From: Malania oleifera
Taxonomy: Eukaryota; Streptophyta; Magnoliopsida; Santalales; Ximeniaceae
Assembly: GCF_029873635.1 (NCBI RefSeq)
Contig: NC_080418.1
Location: 14,425,562-14,489,561 of the forward strand
Direction of reading: 5' to 3'
Length of the DNA stretch: 64,000 nt
Shown: in pieces, positions 40,801 to 52,228 of the stretch
Layout: every line of letters begins with the position of its first letter
Numbering within the stretch: position 1 is the stretch's first letter
Notes under the pieces: model-generated
Told to the model about the DNA's origin: nothing
The model's database searches: none
The model's input: only the letters and a program-made list of their open reading frames with translations
Translations under genes and position numbers: made by a program

Positions 40801-41208
40801 TTCCTCCCGATTTTTGATTTATAAAAAATGTGCATTGGTTTTCATCAAAATTTACTTTTAAGGAAGTAATGGGGTCCATTGGATTAATTTCCTCTATGGA
40901 TCCTACGAAAGCCTCCCTCAAATAATTAAATTCGTTTCCTCCCAATTTTTTATTTATAAAAAATGTGCACCTTTCTTCACCAAAATTTATTTTCAAGGAA
41001 GTAATGGGGCCCTGGGAGATTAATTTTCTCGCATGTGTGCACGAATGCCTCCTTCATATAATAAACACTCATTTCCTTCCAGTTTTGAAATTTAAAAAAT
41101 GAGTACATTTTTTTTATATAAAAAAATGTGAGGAAGTAATGGGTTCTTGTGGCACTAATTTCCCAGCATGGAACCCACAAAATCTTCCTTCAAAATAATT
41201 ATTTAGTT
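40801..41208 (+). repeat. Three tandem copies of a 135-137 bp unit
   Basis: Units start at 40801, 40936 and 41073. Each has TTCCTYCC, then TTTATAAAAAATGTGCA, GGAAGTAATGGGG, a TTAATTTYCTC word and GAATGCCTCCTTCA/GAAAGCCTCCCTCA. The third is the most diverged. The minus strand of units 1-2 can be read as protein, but the repeat is better explained as non-coding. Confidence 0.8.
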
Positions 41209-43193
41209 TTCCTCATTTGTGAAAATAAATTTCAGTTCTTATTTCTCAAAATTGGATTTTGTCTCAAAATGTTTTTTCAACCTTAAAAGCCTTTTGAATT
41301 CTACCAAATTGGATTTTCCTGAACTGTTTTGTTTCTCAAAACAAAATCATCTCTCTTTTCAAAATTAGAAACTGTTTCCCAGTTTTCCAAAAACCCGTTT
41401 TTGGGGTAAATGCCCAATACAAAAATTATGGATTCTCCTTATGTTCTCAAAAAATTGGAATATATTGTTTCCTTTTTCAAAACATTAACTCTTTTAGGGG
41501 AAATTCATTTCAAAAATACCCATATTCAAAACTTTTTGAACTACTTTTACTTGATCTCGACCTCAGGTATGTAGGTAGCTTACTCCAAAAGGGATAGATT
41601 AAGTTCAAAAAAATCTTCTTCTTTTTTTCATTTTTTTCTTCTTCCTATACAAATCTTCAACTAGTTTTCAATATAAAAGATGAATAGTGCAGGCTTCGTG
41701 GGGTTCAACCCCCCATATAGTTATTATGAAATGTCGATTTTTTTAGAAGCCATACTACACACGTAAGTGCGGTAACCATTCCCTAAATGGGTGCTAATAG
41801 GGCTGTTAGGAGGACAACATCATCTGAATGGTTGCTGGACTACCTTCCTTGTTCACAAATGAATTCTTGAGCCCTAAATCTCTCCTTGATTTTTTCTTTA
41901 TTTTTCACCCTTTTTCTTAAGAAAAGAATGGAAATAAAGTGGTGACTCCTTTTCTTTTTCACAACACTGATAGTACTGATAATTGTTCGATCTTTTGAAT
42001 GATTGGGAGTACAGATGATTGTTTAATCAGTTGAAAAAATAAATGTGAAAACGAAATACAAAAAATTAAATCAAAGGAACTTATTAGTTAAGGCATGCAC
42101 AACACTATCCTTATAGAAGATTTCACTCATCCAATACGGTGCAAATCAAAAACTCATTGACTATCCCTAAGATATAATAACCCTTTTGATTGACAGATGC
42201 TCGCTAATTGAGAGGCAAAAACAATACGACTTGGTTAATACAGATAGATAAACTGTAACAATAACCACAAAAAGGAAATCATGATCTAATCAATAATAAA
42301 AGAAATTTCAAAGAGAAGAATTTTGCGAGAAGGAAGAAAGCACTAGCAAGTACATACTTATAAAGCCAATCTTCAGATATATCTATATATGAAAACAATT
42401 ATTATTATACAGTTAGAAAATGATCATAAAACAGTCACAAAAATGGTCATAATTGTTTGGTAAAGGTTAATAAAATTAAGAAATTCTTTAATGTACCGTT
42501 AGGGAAAAGAAGTATTAAATTAAAATAGATTATTTTTATTTTTTAATTTTGTAAACTACATTAATTTCTTTTGAAAGTTTCCTTCTACTTTTTCTTAAAT
42601 AAAGAAGAGTAACGACTCTAGTCATTTTTCTAACCTCTTTTTGAAAGAGAATGCATCCAGATGTTGCAAATATATATCATGACAAAACATGGATTGTTCA
42701 TTTTTTTCCTTTGAACCTTACAAACACCACCATCTCGACTCTCCCACCAAAAAAACAAAAAAAAAAAAAACAAAAAAAAAAAAAATAAGTCTCTTTCTTT
42801 ATTTGGATTGTGAGCTTACTAGGCTTGAACACAAAGTGTAAATGTACTACTATTTTTTTATATATAGATATAGTAGCCGCCTAATCACATGTCACCAATT
42901 AGAAATACCTAATCAACCAACAACCACCAACTAGAGTACATGTTTTTCCTTCTTTCTTTTTTGTTTTCCCCTTTAGGGAAGTAACAAAGACATCTTTGAT
43001 CATTATTATTTTTGTTAGTAGAAAGATATTAATATTCCTTCTGCACTCAAAAGATTGCAAGATTAGAACCCTAAATAATAATACAAAGGATAAACTTTTG
43101 AACTTGCATCGCCGATAAGATAGAAAAAACCTTTTGTACTTGCACCGAAAATTTTCCCGCTCTTATCTAGGATGAATAAAGCAAACTCTAGGC
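41209..43193 (+). other. Intergenic region with possible LTR remnant
   Basis: No gene. The word CCTCAGGTATGTAGGTAGC (41560-41578) is of a kind often seen in plant gypsy LTRs. Together with the tandem units to its left it may be one old LTR. Confidence 0.3.
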
Positions 43194-43303
43194 CTATGTT
43201 AAGGCTCATAATTGATATATATAGTGATGATCAAGTTTGTTTAAACTCAAAGACTGTCTATGTTAAGGTTCATAATTGATATAGTGATGATCAAGTTTGT
43301 TTA
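43194..43303 (+). repeat. Tandem duplication of a unit of about 50 bp
   Basis: CTATGTTAAGG-TCATAATTG…GATGATCAAGTTTGTTTA occurs at 43194-43243 and 43258-43303. The copies differ by one base and a short TA length change. Confidence 0.85.
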
Positions 43304-43827
43304 TATGCAGAGCCTTTTGTCAATCATTTGACTTGCATATCCTATTAAAACAATGTATGTTCTCCAATTATCTCAGCTCTAACATGTAAATTATTATTGC
43401 TTGATTTTTTTAAAAAAAATTATAAAATGATGAAATTGTCAACAGAAATGTAATGATGAGTTTAGAGCCAAGATGAAATTGTAGAATTGTCCATTGTCTA
43501 TTGCACAATAAATAAAACTTCTAATGAGAGAGCTTATTTCATCAGGATCAAAGAAATCACACCACACCATCCTTTATTATTCCAAATCCATTAACTAGTC
43601 CTTCTTGATTGCTAAATTTACATTTATGTTTGCTCAAATTCATTTTCTTAAATTTTCCATCCATATTTCACAATTTGTTTAAAGATTAGACATTTTTTTT
43701 TTTAATTTTCAAATGTAGGATTTATTTGATTCTCCTTTCAATGTGCACTCGAATTTGATTTCTCTTATAAAATTAAGCATTCCCTCCTTCCCCCTCCTCC
43801 CACCTCATTGGATTTTAATAAAAAAAT

Positions 43828-44490
43828 TGTTAGGACCGGAGGAGTCCATGGGTGGGCTTGATTCACATAGGTACACCAATTTGACCCAAAAGTTTAAGCC
43901 TATTATGTCTTGGACCCAACCATGTATATAAGTACCCATCATCCACTCTAATTTTCCAATGTGGGACCAGCTCACAAGTGAAATTCTCAACAATCTCCCC
44001 CTCACTTGTGAGTTCCAACTACACCTCCTTAAACAGAAATCGTCTCCCTTTTGGGAGTAAGCTCAATTCTCCAACAGTTGCTTAACTAGGCCTTACCACT
44101 GGCGCCTTACGTGTGTCGGATTGCATTCCTCGTGCCTCCGAACTAATCCTACCTCTCACGTCTTGACTTTATTTAGATCCATCCGCAGCCTAGATAATCC
44201 TTATTGGCCTCAGCCACAGACTTGGTCCTCCAACTGTTTGCACGTTAGAAGAATTAGCTTCACTTCTCGACTTTTTACGATATCACTCACCCAGAGTTAC
44301 GAACCGTCAACTCTGATACCACTTGTTAGGACTAGAGGAGCCCATGGGTGGGCTTGATACACATGGGTGAACACCAACTTGACCCAAAAGTTTAAGACAA
44401 TTGGGTCTTGGGACCAACTATGTATATAAGCACCTATCATCCACTTTAATTTTTCAATTTGGGACAGGCTTACAAGTGGAATTCTCAACA
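43828..44490 (-). mobile_element. Complete TRIM retrotransposon (target duplication AAAAT)
   Basis: 663 bp with two LTRs of 165 and 167 bp (43828-43992, 44324-44490), both TGTTAGGACY…TTCTCAACA on the plus strand. AAAAT flanks both sides (43823-43827, 44491-44495). On the minus strand the right-hand LTR is followed by AGTGGTATCAGAGTT, an initiator-Met primer site (44311-44323). A GGGGGAGAT purine tract precedes the other LTR. It has no coding capacity, so it depended on other elements. The LTRs differ by a moderate number of bases, so it is not recent. Confidence 0.92.
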
Positions 44491-44495
44491 AAAAT

Positions 44496-47400
44496 AAATC
44501 TTTTAGTAGTTGATATGTGACAACACAACCACCAAACACATAAACGGGAGAAAGAAATAGCACAAGTAAGGGCTTGCTTAGTAATGGAAAATGAATATTA
44601 AATACCAAAGGGGTGCCTCAACTTAAAAAGATTATTCCTAAGAAGAAAGGGGAGAAGGGAAGGTAAGACATCTAAAACTTTCCTTTAATACTATGACTAC
44701 GTCATGCTACTTCTTCCACCCTAATATTCACTTTAGTGTCGGAGACTTCATAGACCATCGGAAGTCTCTGAAGCTCTTTATTGTTTTCTTGGTGGTAAAT
44801 GATTGTCATGATCTGTGAACATGAATAATAAGGTTTTATTTTTGGTATCAATACATCTCTTTCACAAATTCATCAAATTACAACAAATTGCAAAAGTGAA
44901 ATTTAAAATTAAACCTCAACCCATGAAAAGTTGAAGCTCAATTTCATTCTAACATCTAAAATTGCAACTCAATTTCTTTGTCTAATGCAAGATTGAAAGC
45001 CTATTTCTTTCCAACATGTAAAATCAAAACTCAACAAGCAAATTGAACCCAAATTCGCTCTCACACCCAATTTCAAACCTAAGTGTTGACTTTCATATGC
45101 AAATTGACACCTAATGCAAAACCTAATTTCAAAACCAACACAAAGATATTCATATCAATTCCCTTCTCCGACTCAACCCCAAATCTCAAATTTAATCCTA
45201 AATCAATCAAAATTGCAAATTCAAATGAGCATGGATTTGAGATCTTGAATTTGAATTTGGATGGATTTAGACAAATTTCACTACAATTTTGTATTATATC
45301 TCATCCAAATCTAAATCCAAACACTATCCATAGGGTACTTCTACATTTGGGAGCATGGAATTGAGATTTTGAATTTGAACTTGTATAAATTTAGAGAAAC
45401 ATACTACAAAAAATGTATCAAATTTGTTCAAAATTTCAAAGTCAAAATTTAAAATTTATACTCTCAAACATTTTCTAAACAAAAATAGTACTCTCCCTAG
45501 AGTTATAGGATTAGCTAGCCACATGCATCACCCCAGAGAATCTCCACATGATCCATCCCCTTTGTGTTGGTTTAATTAATTAATTATTAACAAGTTAGGA
45601 TCATATCACGCCACACCATCTTCTAATTGTCCTTTTTTTTTTGGGGCGACTTGTCTAAAAAATTTCTACGGTTCTTTAGCTTTTTTCTTTCTTTGCTTTA
45701 CCTGCAAACTAACATTGCTCGTATAGACTTAGTGGGCTGATAATAATTCTGCTCACTTGGGGCTCAACATTATATATATATATATGGTGCTGGTGCTGGT
45801 GCTGATGCGTGCATGCATGCTGGTTTTCTCTTTAATTAGGTCTTCCACCAGGAGGACAGCCTTAAATCTGTTTTTGCTGCATTAGCACATATTTTAATGG
45901 CATATATATATATATATATATGCATGCTTGGTGATCAGATAATGTTGTTTATATTAATTAATTACAACTCTAAGAATAGTTATGAGCTAAGAGCCTATGA
46001 TGATGATCCAAAGCTCCAGTTCTTGAGCAGTTCAACCACTGATCGATCAGAGGTCGACCTTTGAAGAAGCTAGCTTTTTAATTGATTATATATATATATT
46101 GATGGTAATAATTAACAACCACGAACCACCAAAATCAGATGACGAATTAATCATGATCAAGTTAGGAGTGGTGATCAACTTTACTCGTATAGGTTGGTAT
46201 AGGAATTAGGTTCATCACCCCTTTACAGTATATATATATATATGAAGCTCCTTTATTATTATTATTATTAAATATTTACCTAAAGTATCCAAAAATTAAT
46301 TTTATATTTTAAAAAGTATTCAAGTGTGTTTACCTGCAGGAGGTCCAAACTCGCTAATATATAGTAATTTAATTAACCCAAAAGATATTTTGGTCTCAGA
46401 TCCATTTACTCATGTTGGTGATTCTTCAATTACGTCTCCTATTCTTACCCGATCTCCTCATTCTTTTTCTTTTTTTAAAGGTAAAGCTGAATGATATTCT
46501 ATTAAAACTGAAGCTTGCGGAGGAAAGAAAGATAAAACAAGAAGTGAGAAGCCAAGAAAACAGAAGTCCTCGGCTGTCAACAACAGCAAACAAGCAGTAA
46601 TCTTGCAGTACAGCAGAGCAGCAAGAGCAAATTAAACAGATGTAGCAGGCAATCAAGATGCAGCAGGAGAGCACTGAATTCATCAACCTTCAAGAATTAG
46701 TCCCTGCTCACCCTTCCTGCCACCGAGTTTCAACTGGGCTACCAACTACCGGCATCACTAGAATTGAAACAGCAGTTGAGACCTCCCGCCCCTCGTCTGA
46801 AAATTGTACCAGCCACTGCTGCTAAACACCCCATAGATTCCGATCATGCTCTGGCTTGAATTACAACCTATAAAACGAAGCTTAGCCTAACAGCAATTCA
46901 TAACATCCAACTCTTCGATACATCAGCCAATTCAGGAGGCCACGACTACTACTTTCCAGTACAGCTGCTGCAAGTTGCTGGGCAGCTTCTCCAATTCTTC
47001 AAGTTGCTGGAGAACAATGTGCCCAAAAATTTGTATTTTTCAGTTTTTCAATATACATGTTGGAAAATTAAAATTTTAATTTTTTTTTAAAAAATTTAAT
47101 TAAAAATAGGTCCTTAGGTACCTAAAACTACCATACCCAACAATGCAATATAATCTCGAGTGTGATTGTATATTCTTTACATAATACGATTTTAATTTTT
47201 GGGACAGCCTTTATTAAAATTAAGTAGTATTATGTGTAATATATGATTGATGATGAATATGGATGGGAACATGATGATGGGAGATGGGAAGCAAAATCAT
47301 TATTGGCATGAGCCTCATCTGCAATTATTATTTTCCATCAGAGTGTGTGTTGTGTGTGATGATCATATTTTATTTTATTTATTTTTGAAGTATTTATTAT

Positions 47401-47855
47401 TTAATATACCCTCCCCCTCCCCCCCCCAAACCTTTTCATAATTACATTTTATTCCCTTTTAAATTTTAATCATACCACTCCCTAACAAATAAAGCCTATC
47501 ATTAATCAGAAGTAAATAACTAAAGTTACCAAAAAAAAAAAAAAGATATTGTATTTGTGCCCTTATATTATGCTTTATCTATCCTCTTTTTTTTTTTTTT
47601 CAATTTTTACCTTCTTTGGCGTGAAATCTTGAGTTTTGATTCATGTTAAAAGGATAGTTCTCTTGAAATTAGTAAGAGCTACAATTCGAGTGGCAAGCGA
47701 GGCAAAGAGGTCTAATGGGCCTTCTTGGAGACCGAAGTGTCCATGAAATATTATATAAGGATATTTTAAAAATTTTAGACATGAGTTATTTGATTTAATT
47801 AATATCACTAATTGAAATTTTCAAATAATTTTGTTTAGCATGGTACGGGGGATGT
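44496..47855 (+). other. Intergenic region
   Basis: No supported gene. The stretch 46480-47030 is distinctly less AT-rich, with CAGCAG- and GCTGCTGCAAGTTGCTGG-type words, and may be an old coding or element remnant. I cannot assign it. Short (TA)n runs lie near 45772, 45906, 46088 and 46233. Confidence 0.4.
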
Positions 47856-48626
47856 TGTGATGCCTCGATTTTCATACCAATTTTTTTTTTCATATAATCA
47901 ACATGTATATATAACCACATATCGGTCGCATCAACCATTGATACCATAATACTTAACCTGGCCCGAAAGTGGGTACCAGGTACACAATCATACTTATATA
48001 TATAATCTTAACAGCGGAAGTCATTCCATAAACATATACATACCATAGCGAACGCACATACCAGGGTACTACCATCCATATATACAAGTCTAATACAAAA
48101 CCTCTAGGGGAATCAAACCTCCCTAGTACAAAATACTCACCCTGACTACTCAGGGTATCTGCTTCCCTCTATCTTGGAGCTCTATCACCAGGTCTATCTC
48201 TATTCCCTAAAATATTTAAATGATTGGGTGAGATACATCTCAGTAAGACAGAATAAATTATTTACAGTGTGTGACAGTATGAGATTCATTATTTCATAAC
48301 ATATAAACATATAAGTGATAGTATCTTTTGAGAAAATATACCATTTCCAATTTTACAATCATATAGATATACAACTCAAGCTTTCCTAAGCTTTTACTTT
48401 CATTTCAAAAACCATTCCTTCGTAACCCGGGTTTACCGGCGAAGTTCCTGAGAATAGGGAAGCTTACCCACCCATACAAGTAGCTTCCATCTACCCTGAT
48501 ATCGTTTGTAGCCTAGCCCGATTAACTCGGGTTCAGCTACAACTGAAACTTGTAAGAACACTCACCTCACTTAGTAGGCCCTCAGGCGTTGTGTTTTACT
48601 TCGCTTTAATTATTTATTAACTCACG

Positions 48627-50668
48627 TGTTGACTTTGGTGTGATCCCAAGAGGGAGTGAATTGGGTTTTAAAAACTTTTCAACTAAATTAAACATTTACA
48701 CCAATTCACCATATATCATATCTCATTCAATATTAAACGCTTGTATGAAAAAGGATTAAGCTAATCAGTTCATGCATACATGCGTATCTCATGCAAAGTA
48801 AATGTGTGCATACAACTAAATAAAATAATAAATAAATAAATAGGCACACACATACTGAATTTAAAGTGCAGCAATTTAAATGAGATAGGGAGAGAGAGAG
48901 ACACAAGATTTGTTATCGAGGTTTAGTCAAGCCAGCCTATGTCCCAGCCTTGGGCATACCCCCCAAGGATTCCACTAACCCTGCTCACTTAACCAAATGG
49001 GAGCAGAAGCCATTTACATCTTCTCCTTACAGGGTGAGAAAAACCCCAATTCAATTACTAGGTTGGGCCAAACTAGTCTCACTTTTGGGGTTAAGACTCC
49101 CTAGTTCAATTTTCGGGCTGAACCTAACCGGTCTCATTTACGGGACTGAGACTCCCCAGTTCAATTTACGGGATGAACCCAACCATTATATGGAAAATAT
49201 TTGTGTACATGAAAATGCTTTTGAAAATACAATCTAAGATGCACACGTTTAAGTTCAAATAAATACACTCTAATATGATATGCAATAATGATCAGTAAAG
49301 TAAGGGTGCTTATCTTAATAATATTTTGCAATCTTTGAAAAAAAATGTATATAATAAAGATCTTCAAAGATTTAAACCCTACAAAAGATTTTATCCAAAT
49401 AATATTTTTCAAGAACGAACCGGAGAATCTAGGGTTTTAGTTTCAAATGATTTTGCACAACAAAACAAAATACAAGCATTTAAAAACTATATGTGCAAAT
49501 CAAAATGCATGCCCAAATTAAAATGTTCTCTTCAAAAATATTTTCAAAATAATGAGTGGAAGAGAACAGAGAGTATAAAATATAACCCCATAAAAGATTT
49601 TGCAATAAAAACAAGTTTTTGGGGAACTTTGATTAGGATAAAAACTAGAGAGAAAATGAGCTAATCAAAGTTGCTAATCTTGGATTATGAAGGGATATAT
49701 ATAGACTTAGGGAAATTTTTTACCATTGGGGACACGCTGGGAATTATTAAAAATATTTTAAATGAGTTTAGGAAATTAATCAGGTTTTAACCACAATTTA
49801 CCTTGGTAAAATTTAAGTGACCCGAGAGGATTCAAGGTGGTCGAACTTTAGTTCGGTCAGCCAAATAGACTCAGCCCAAAAATTATTCTCTAAAGGTTCG
49901 GGTGCCCAAAGTCAGGGTCGGTTGACTGAACAAAAGATAGAAACTTTCCGTCCGCGGTTCAGGTTCCCGAAGTTAAGTTCAGTTAATCGAACTAGACAAT
50001 TCGATCGCCCAAGGCATATTTGAACGTGGGGTTTGGGCGCCCGGGTTGGTGAAAAGGTATCTAACATGAGTTTGGTCACCTGAGGACGCTCAGTTCAAAT
50101 TGGTTTGGTCGCCCGAACCAAGTCACACTTTTGATAGGACAGCAGTTCGGTAGCCCGAGGCAGTTTGAACTACCAGGTTCGGTCGCCCGAAAGTCATCTG
50201 ATTTTTACGTAAGGTCATTTTATTTACACTAAAATTTTCCTAATAATATAAGAACTATGTTAGGGCTTTGTGCACTTAAGTGTGGGAACCTAAGGTATAT
50301 CTAAGGCCAAAAACTTGGCGTTGGTCGACCTTGGGTCGACCGAAGAGTCCCTAAGGTCATTTGGTTCCCTATGGTCAATCTATGGTCATCTGAGCATTCA
50401 AAACATATCATGTAAGATGTATGCATTATTACAGACCAAATAATAAAAATAATTGCAACACAAATTAAAATCAAATTGTCTTCTTCTCTAGCTCTTCATT
50501 TTCAATGGAATTCACTAGGAGTGTGTGAGTTTTATGTCCTTGTTGGCTTTCATTTTTCGATATCTTATGTTCGTGCTGAAATGATAACCTGTTCAAACAC
50601 TAGATACACACATAAGATACTGATGGTTTGTTAGTATCAAAATAGAGATTGGACTCAAAAAGCCAACA
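48627..50668 (-). mobile_element. Ty1/copia-like solo LTR (target duplication TCACG)
   Basis: 2042 bp flanked by TCACG at 48622-48626 and 50669-50673. The minus strand begins TGTTGGCTTTTTGAG and ends with a CACTCCCTCTTGGGATC word, matching the ends of 15239-17333. It carries its own array of palindromic TTCGGTCGCCCGAA-like words (49835-50345). Open frames inside it are not genes. Confidence 0.9.
49835..50345 (-). promoter_or_regulatory. Palindrome array in copia LTR
   Basis: About ten words close to TTCGGTCGCCCGAA, for example near 49850, 49898, 49965, 50000, 50105, 50145 and 50180, plus GGTCGACC near 50325. On the minus strand they lie upstream of a TATATATA word (49697). Confidence 0.55.
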
Positions 50669-51199
50669 TCACGCTATTTCATTTCTTATTTTCATTCTTG
50701 TTTCCATTTCCATTTTCATTTCATTTCCACTTCCTTTTCATTTCCGTTTTCATTTACTTTTCATTTCCATTTCCATATTTAGCTCATGAGTGTCACTACA
50801 ACAGATACATCCATGTTGTACTCATGATTGCCCTGAGGATAGAGCTCCACGTCATGCTTCCCCCTATGAATAGGGTTGTGTGGCCTGAAGGCTGGACCTA
50901 ACCTCGAATGGCTGACCCGGATAGGTCAAATATCATCATATATCTCATATCTGTAGTACGAATGGCAGGCCAAAAGCCCTAATCTAGACTCAGGGAGCAC
51001 ACCAACTCTACTATATAACTCAATCGACTGTCACGCCACACGCTCCATGAGTCTATGTGGTTGCACTAACACCACTAGCAATGGTATCGTGGTCTCAATA
51101 TCACAACCCATCATTAGGGTTTCCCTATCCATCCATCAGAGTTATCACTGCCATATACCAACAATCATTATGTGGTATTGACATTTTATCAATCACATG

Positions 51200-51500
51200 T
51201 TTGTATTCCCCTTTCTGAATTTCACATTTCATTTTTTACAATTTAATATTCATATTGCAGAATTAACGGTGCAATATTTTCATTTCACATATTCACATTT
51301 CCCATAATCATATTTCACACTTTCATATTGTAGAATTAACATTGCAATATTTTCATTTCACATATTCAGATTTCCCATAATCATATTTCTCATATTCACA
51401 TTTCAATATTAGTATTGCAAAATTTTACATTGCAATAATTCACATTTCTCATATTCACATTTCAATATCAGTATTCTCAACACATTTCATCATTTCAATG
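51200..51500 (-). repeat. Degenerate minisatellite in gypsy solo LTR
   Basis: Repeated words CATATTCACATTTC, AGAATTAACATTGCAATATT and CCCATAATCATATTTC in irregular order. It occupies the place held by the GGCCTCGTGCCG array in the related LTRs. Confidence 0.6.
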
Positions 51501-52228
51501 ATGATTCATCAGTTCAAAATTCATTTCATCTCGTAATAACATATATTTCATTTCATGTAATTTAGTGTTTCTCAATACACATTTCCCTGTTTCACTTTTC
51601 ATCATTTCTCAAAAGATACATATTCCAGTGTATTTCATTTTCATCATTTTTCCACATTTCAAATCTCATCAAAATAATTCTCATTTAACATTTCCTAAGT
51701 TTTGTATACTATAAATTAACTTAAAAACTCTAAAATACACCACTTACCCCGGTTTTGGGATGGTGCTTCAGATCCTCAACTTAAAAATCTGCTCCACGTA
51801 GGCTATAGAGAATCTTCTCAAAAATCCCGTGGCGGTTCTTGATCGTCAATCTGGTCTTAAATGAAGCCGGAATTGAAGAAAGAAAGAGAGGGGTTCGTAG
51901 GTTGCATGAGAGAGGGAGAGAGAGAAAGAGAGGGAGAGAGTGAATTTATGTGGTTAAATGAAAAAACACTCGCGGGACTTTGATATATGCCCACTGCAGA
52001 GAAAATTGTTGCCAGTTTTTTCTGACTCTCAGAAAACCGTCACCAGTTTTCTATTTAACCGGCCCAGAAATTACTGTTTACTCATAAGTGACCCGCGAAA
52101 AAACCTCAAAACCATCGCCGGTTTTCTCCTTCCTTAGCTAAAAATCCCTTTTTCCTAATTTTTTATTATTATTATTTCATTTTCCAGGTCTCTAAAGATG
52201 TTGTAGAAGTCTTGGGTAGGTCAGCACA

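Larger units (their letters stand above)
47856..52228 (-). mobile_element. Old gypsy solo LTR, split by a copia solo LTR
   Basis: Plus-strand ends are TGTGATGCCTCG and AGGTCAGCACA. Without the insertion it is about 2.3 kb. The minus strand shows the same layout as the other gypsy LTRs here: palindromic AAACCGTCGCCGGTTT-like words (52000-52130), a TATATA word (51981), a CT-rich leader (51905-51942 as GA on plus) and the GAGATGTATCTCACCC block (48227-48247). No clear target duplication. Confidence 0.6.

Noticed and set aside
43828-44490. Cassandra-type TRIM
   Set aside because: I see no 5S rRNA-like promoter or sequence in the LTRs, which defines Cassandra.
45230-45480. Possible coding frame with FxLNLDG-type wording
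   Set aside because: Composition-driven AT-rich repeats of AAATTTGGATTT words, no domain.
46412-46686. Overlapping frames on both strands near the less AT-rich island
   Set aside because: Short, hydrophobic or Lys/Arg-rich by composition, with no recognisable family.
48950-50023. Several frames of 68-112 codons
   Set aside because: They lie within the copia solo LTR and are not shared coding regions.
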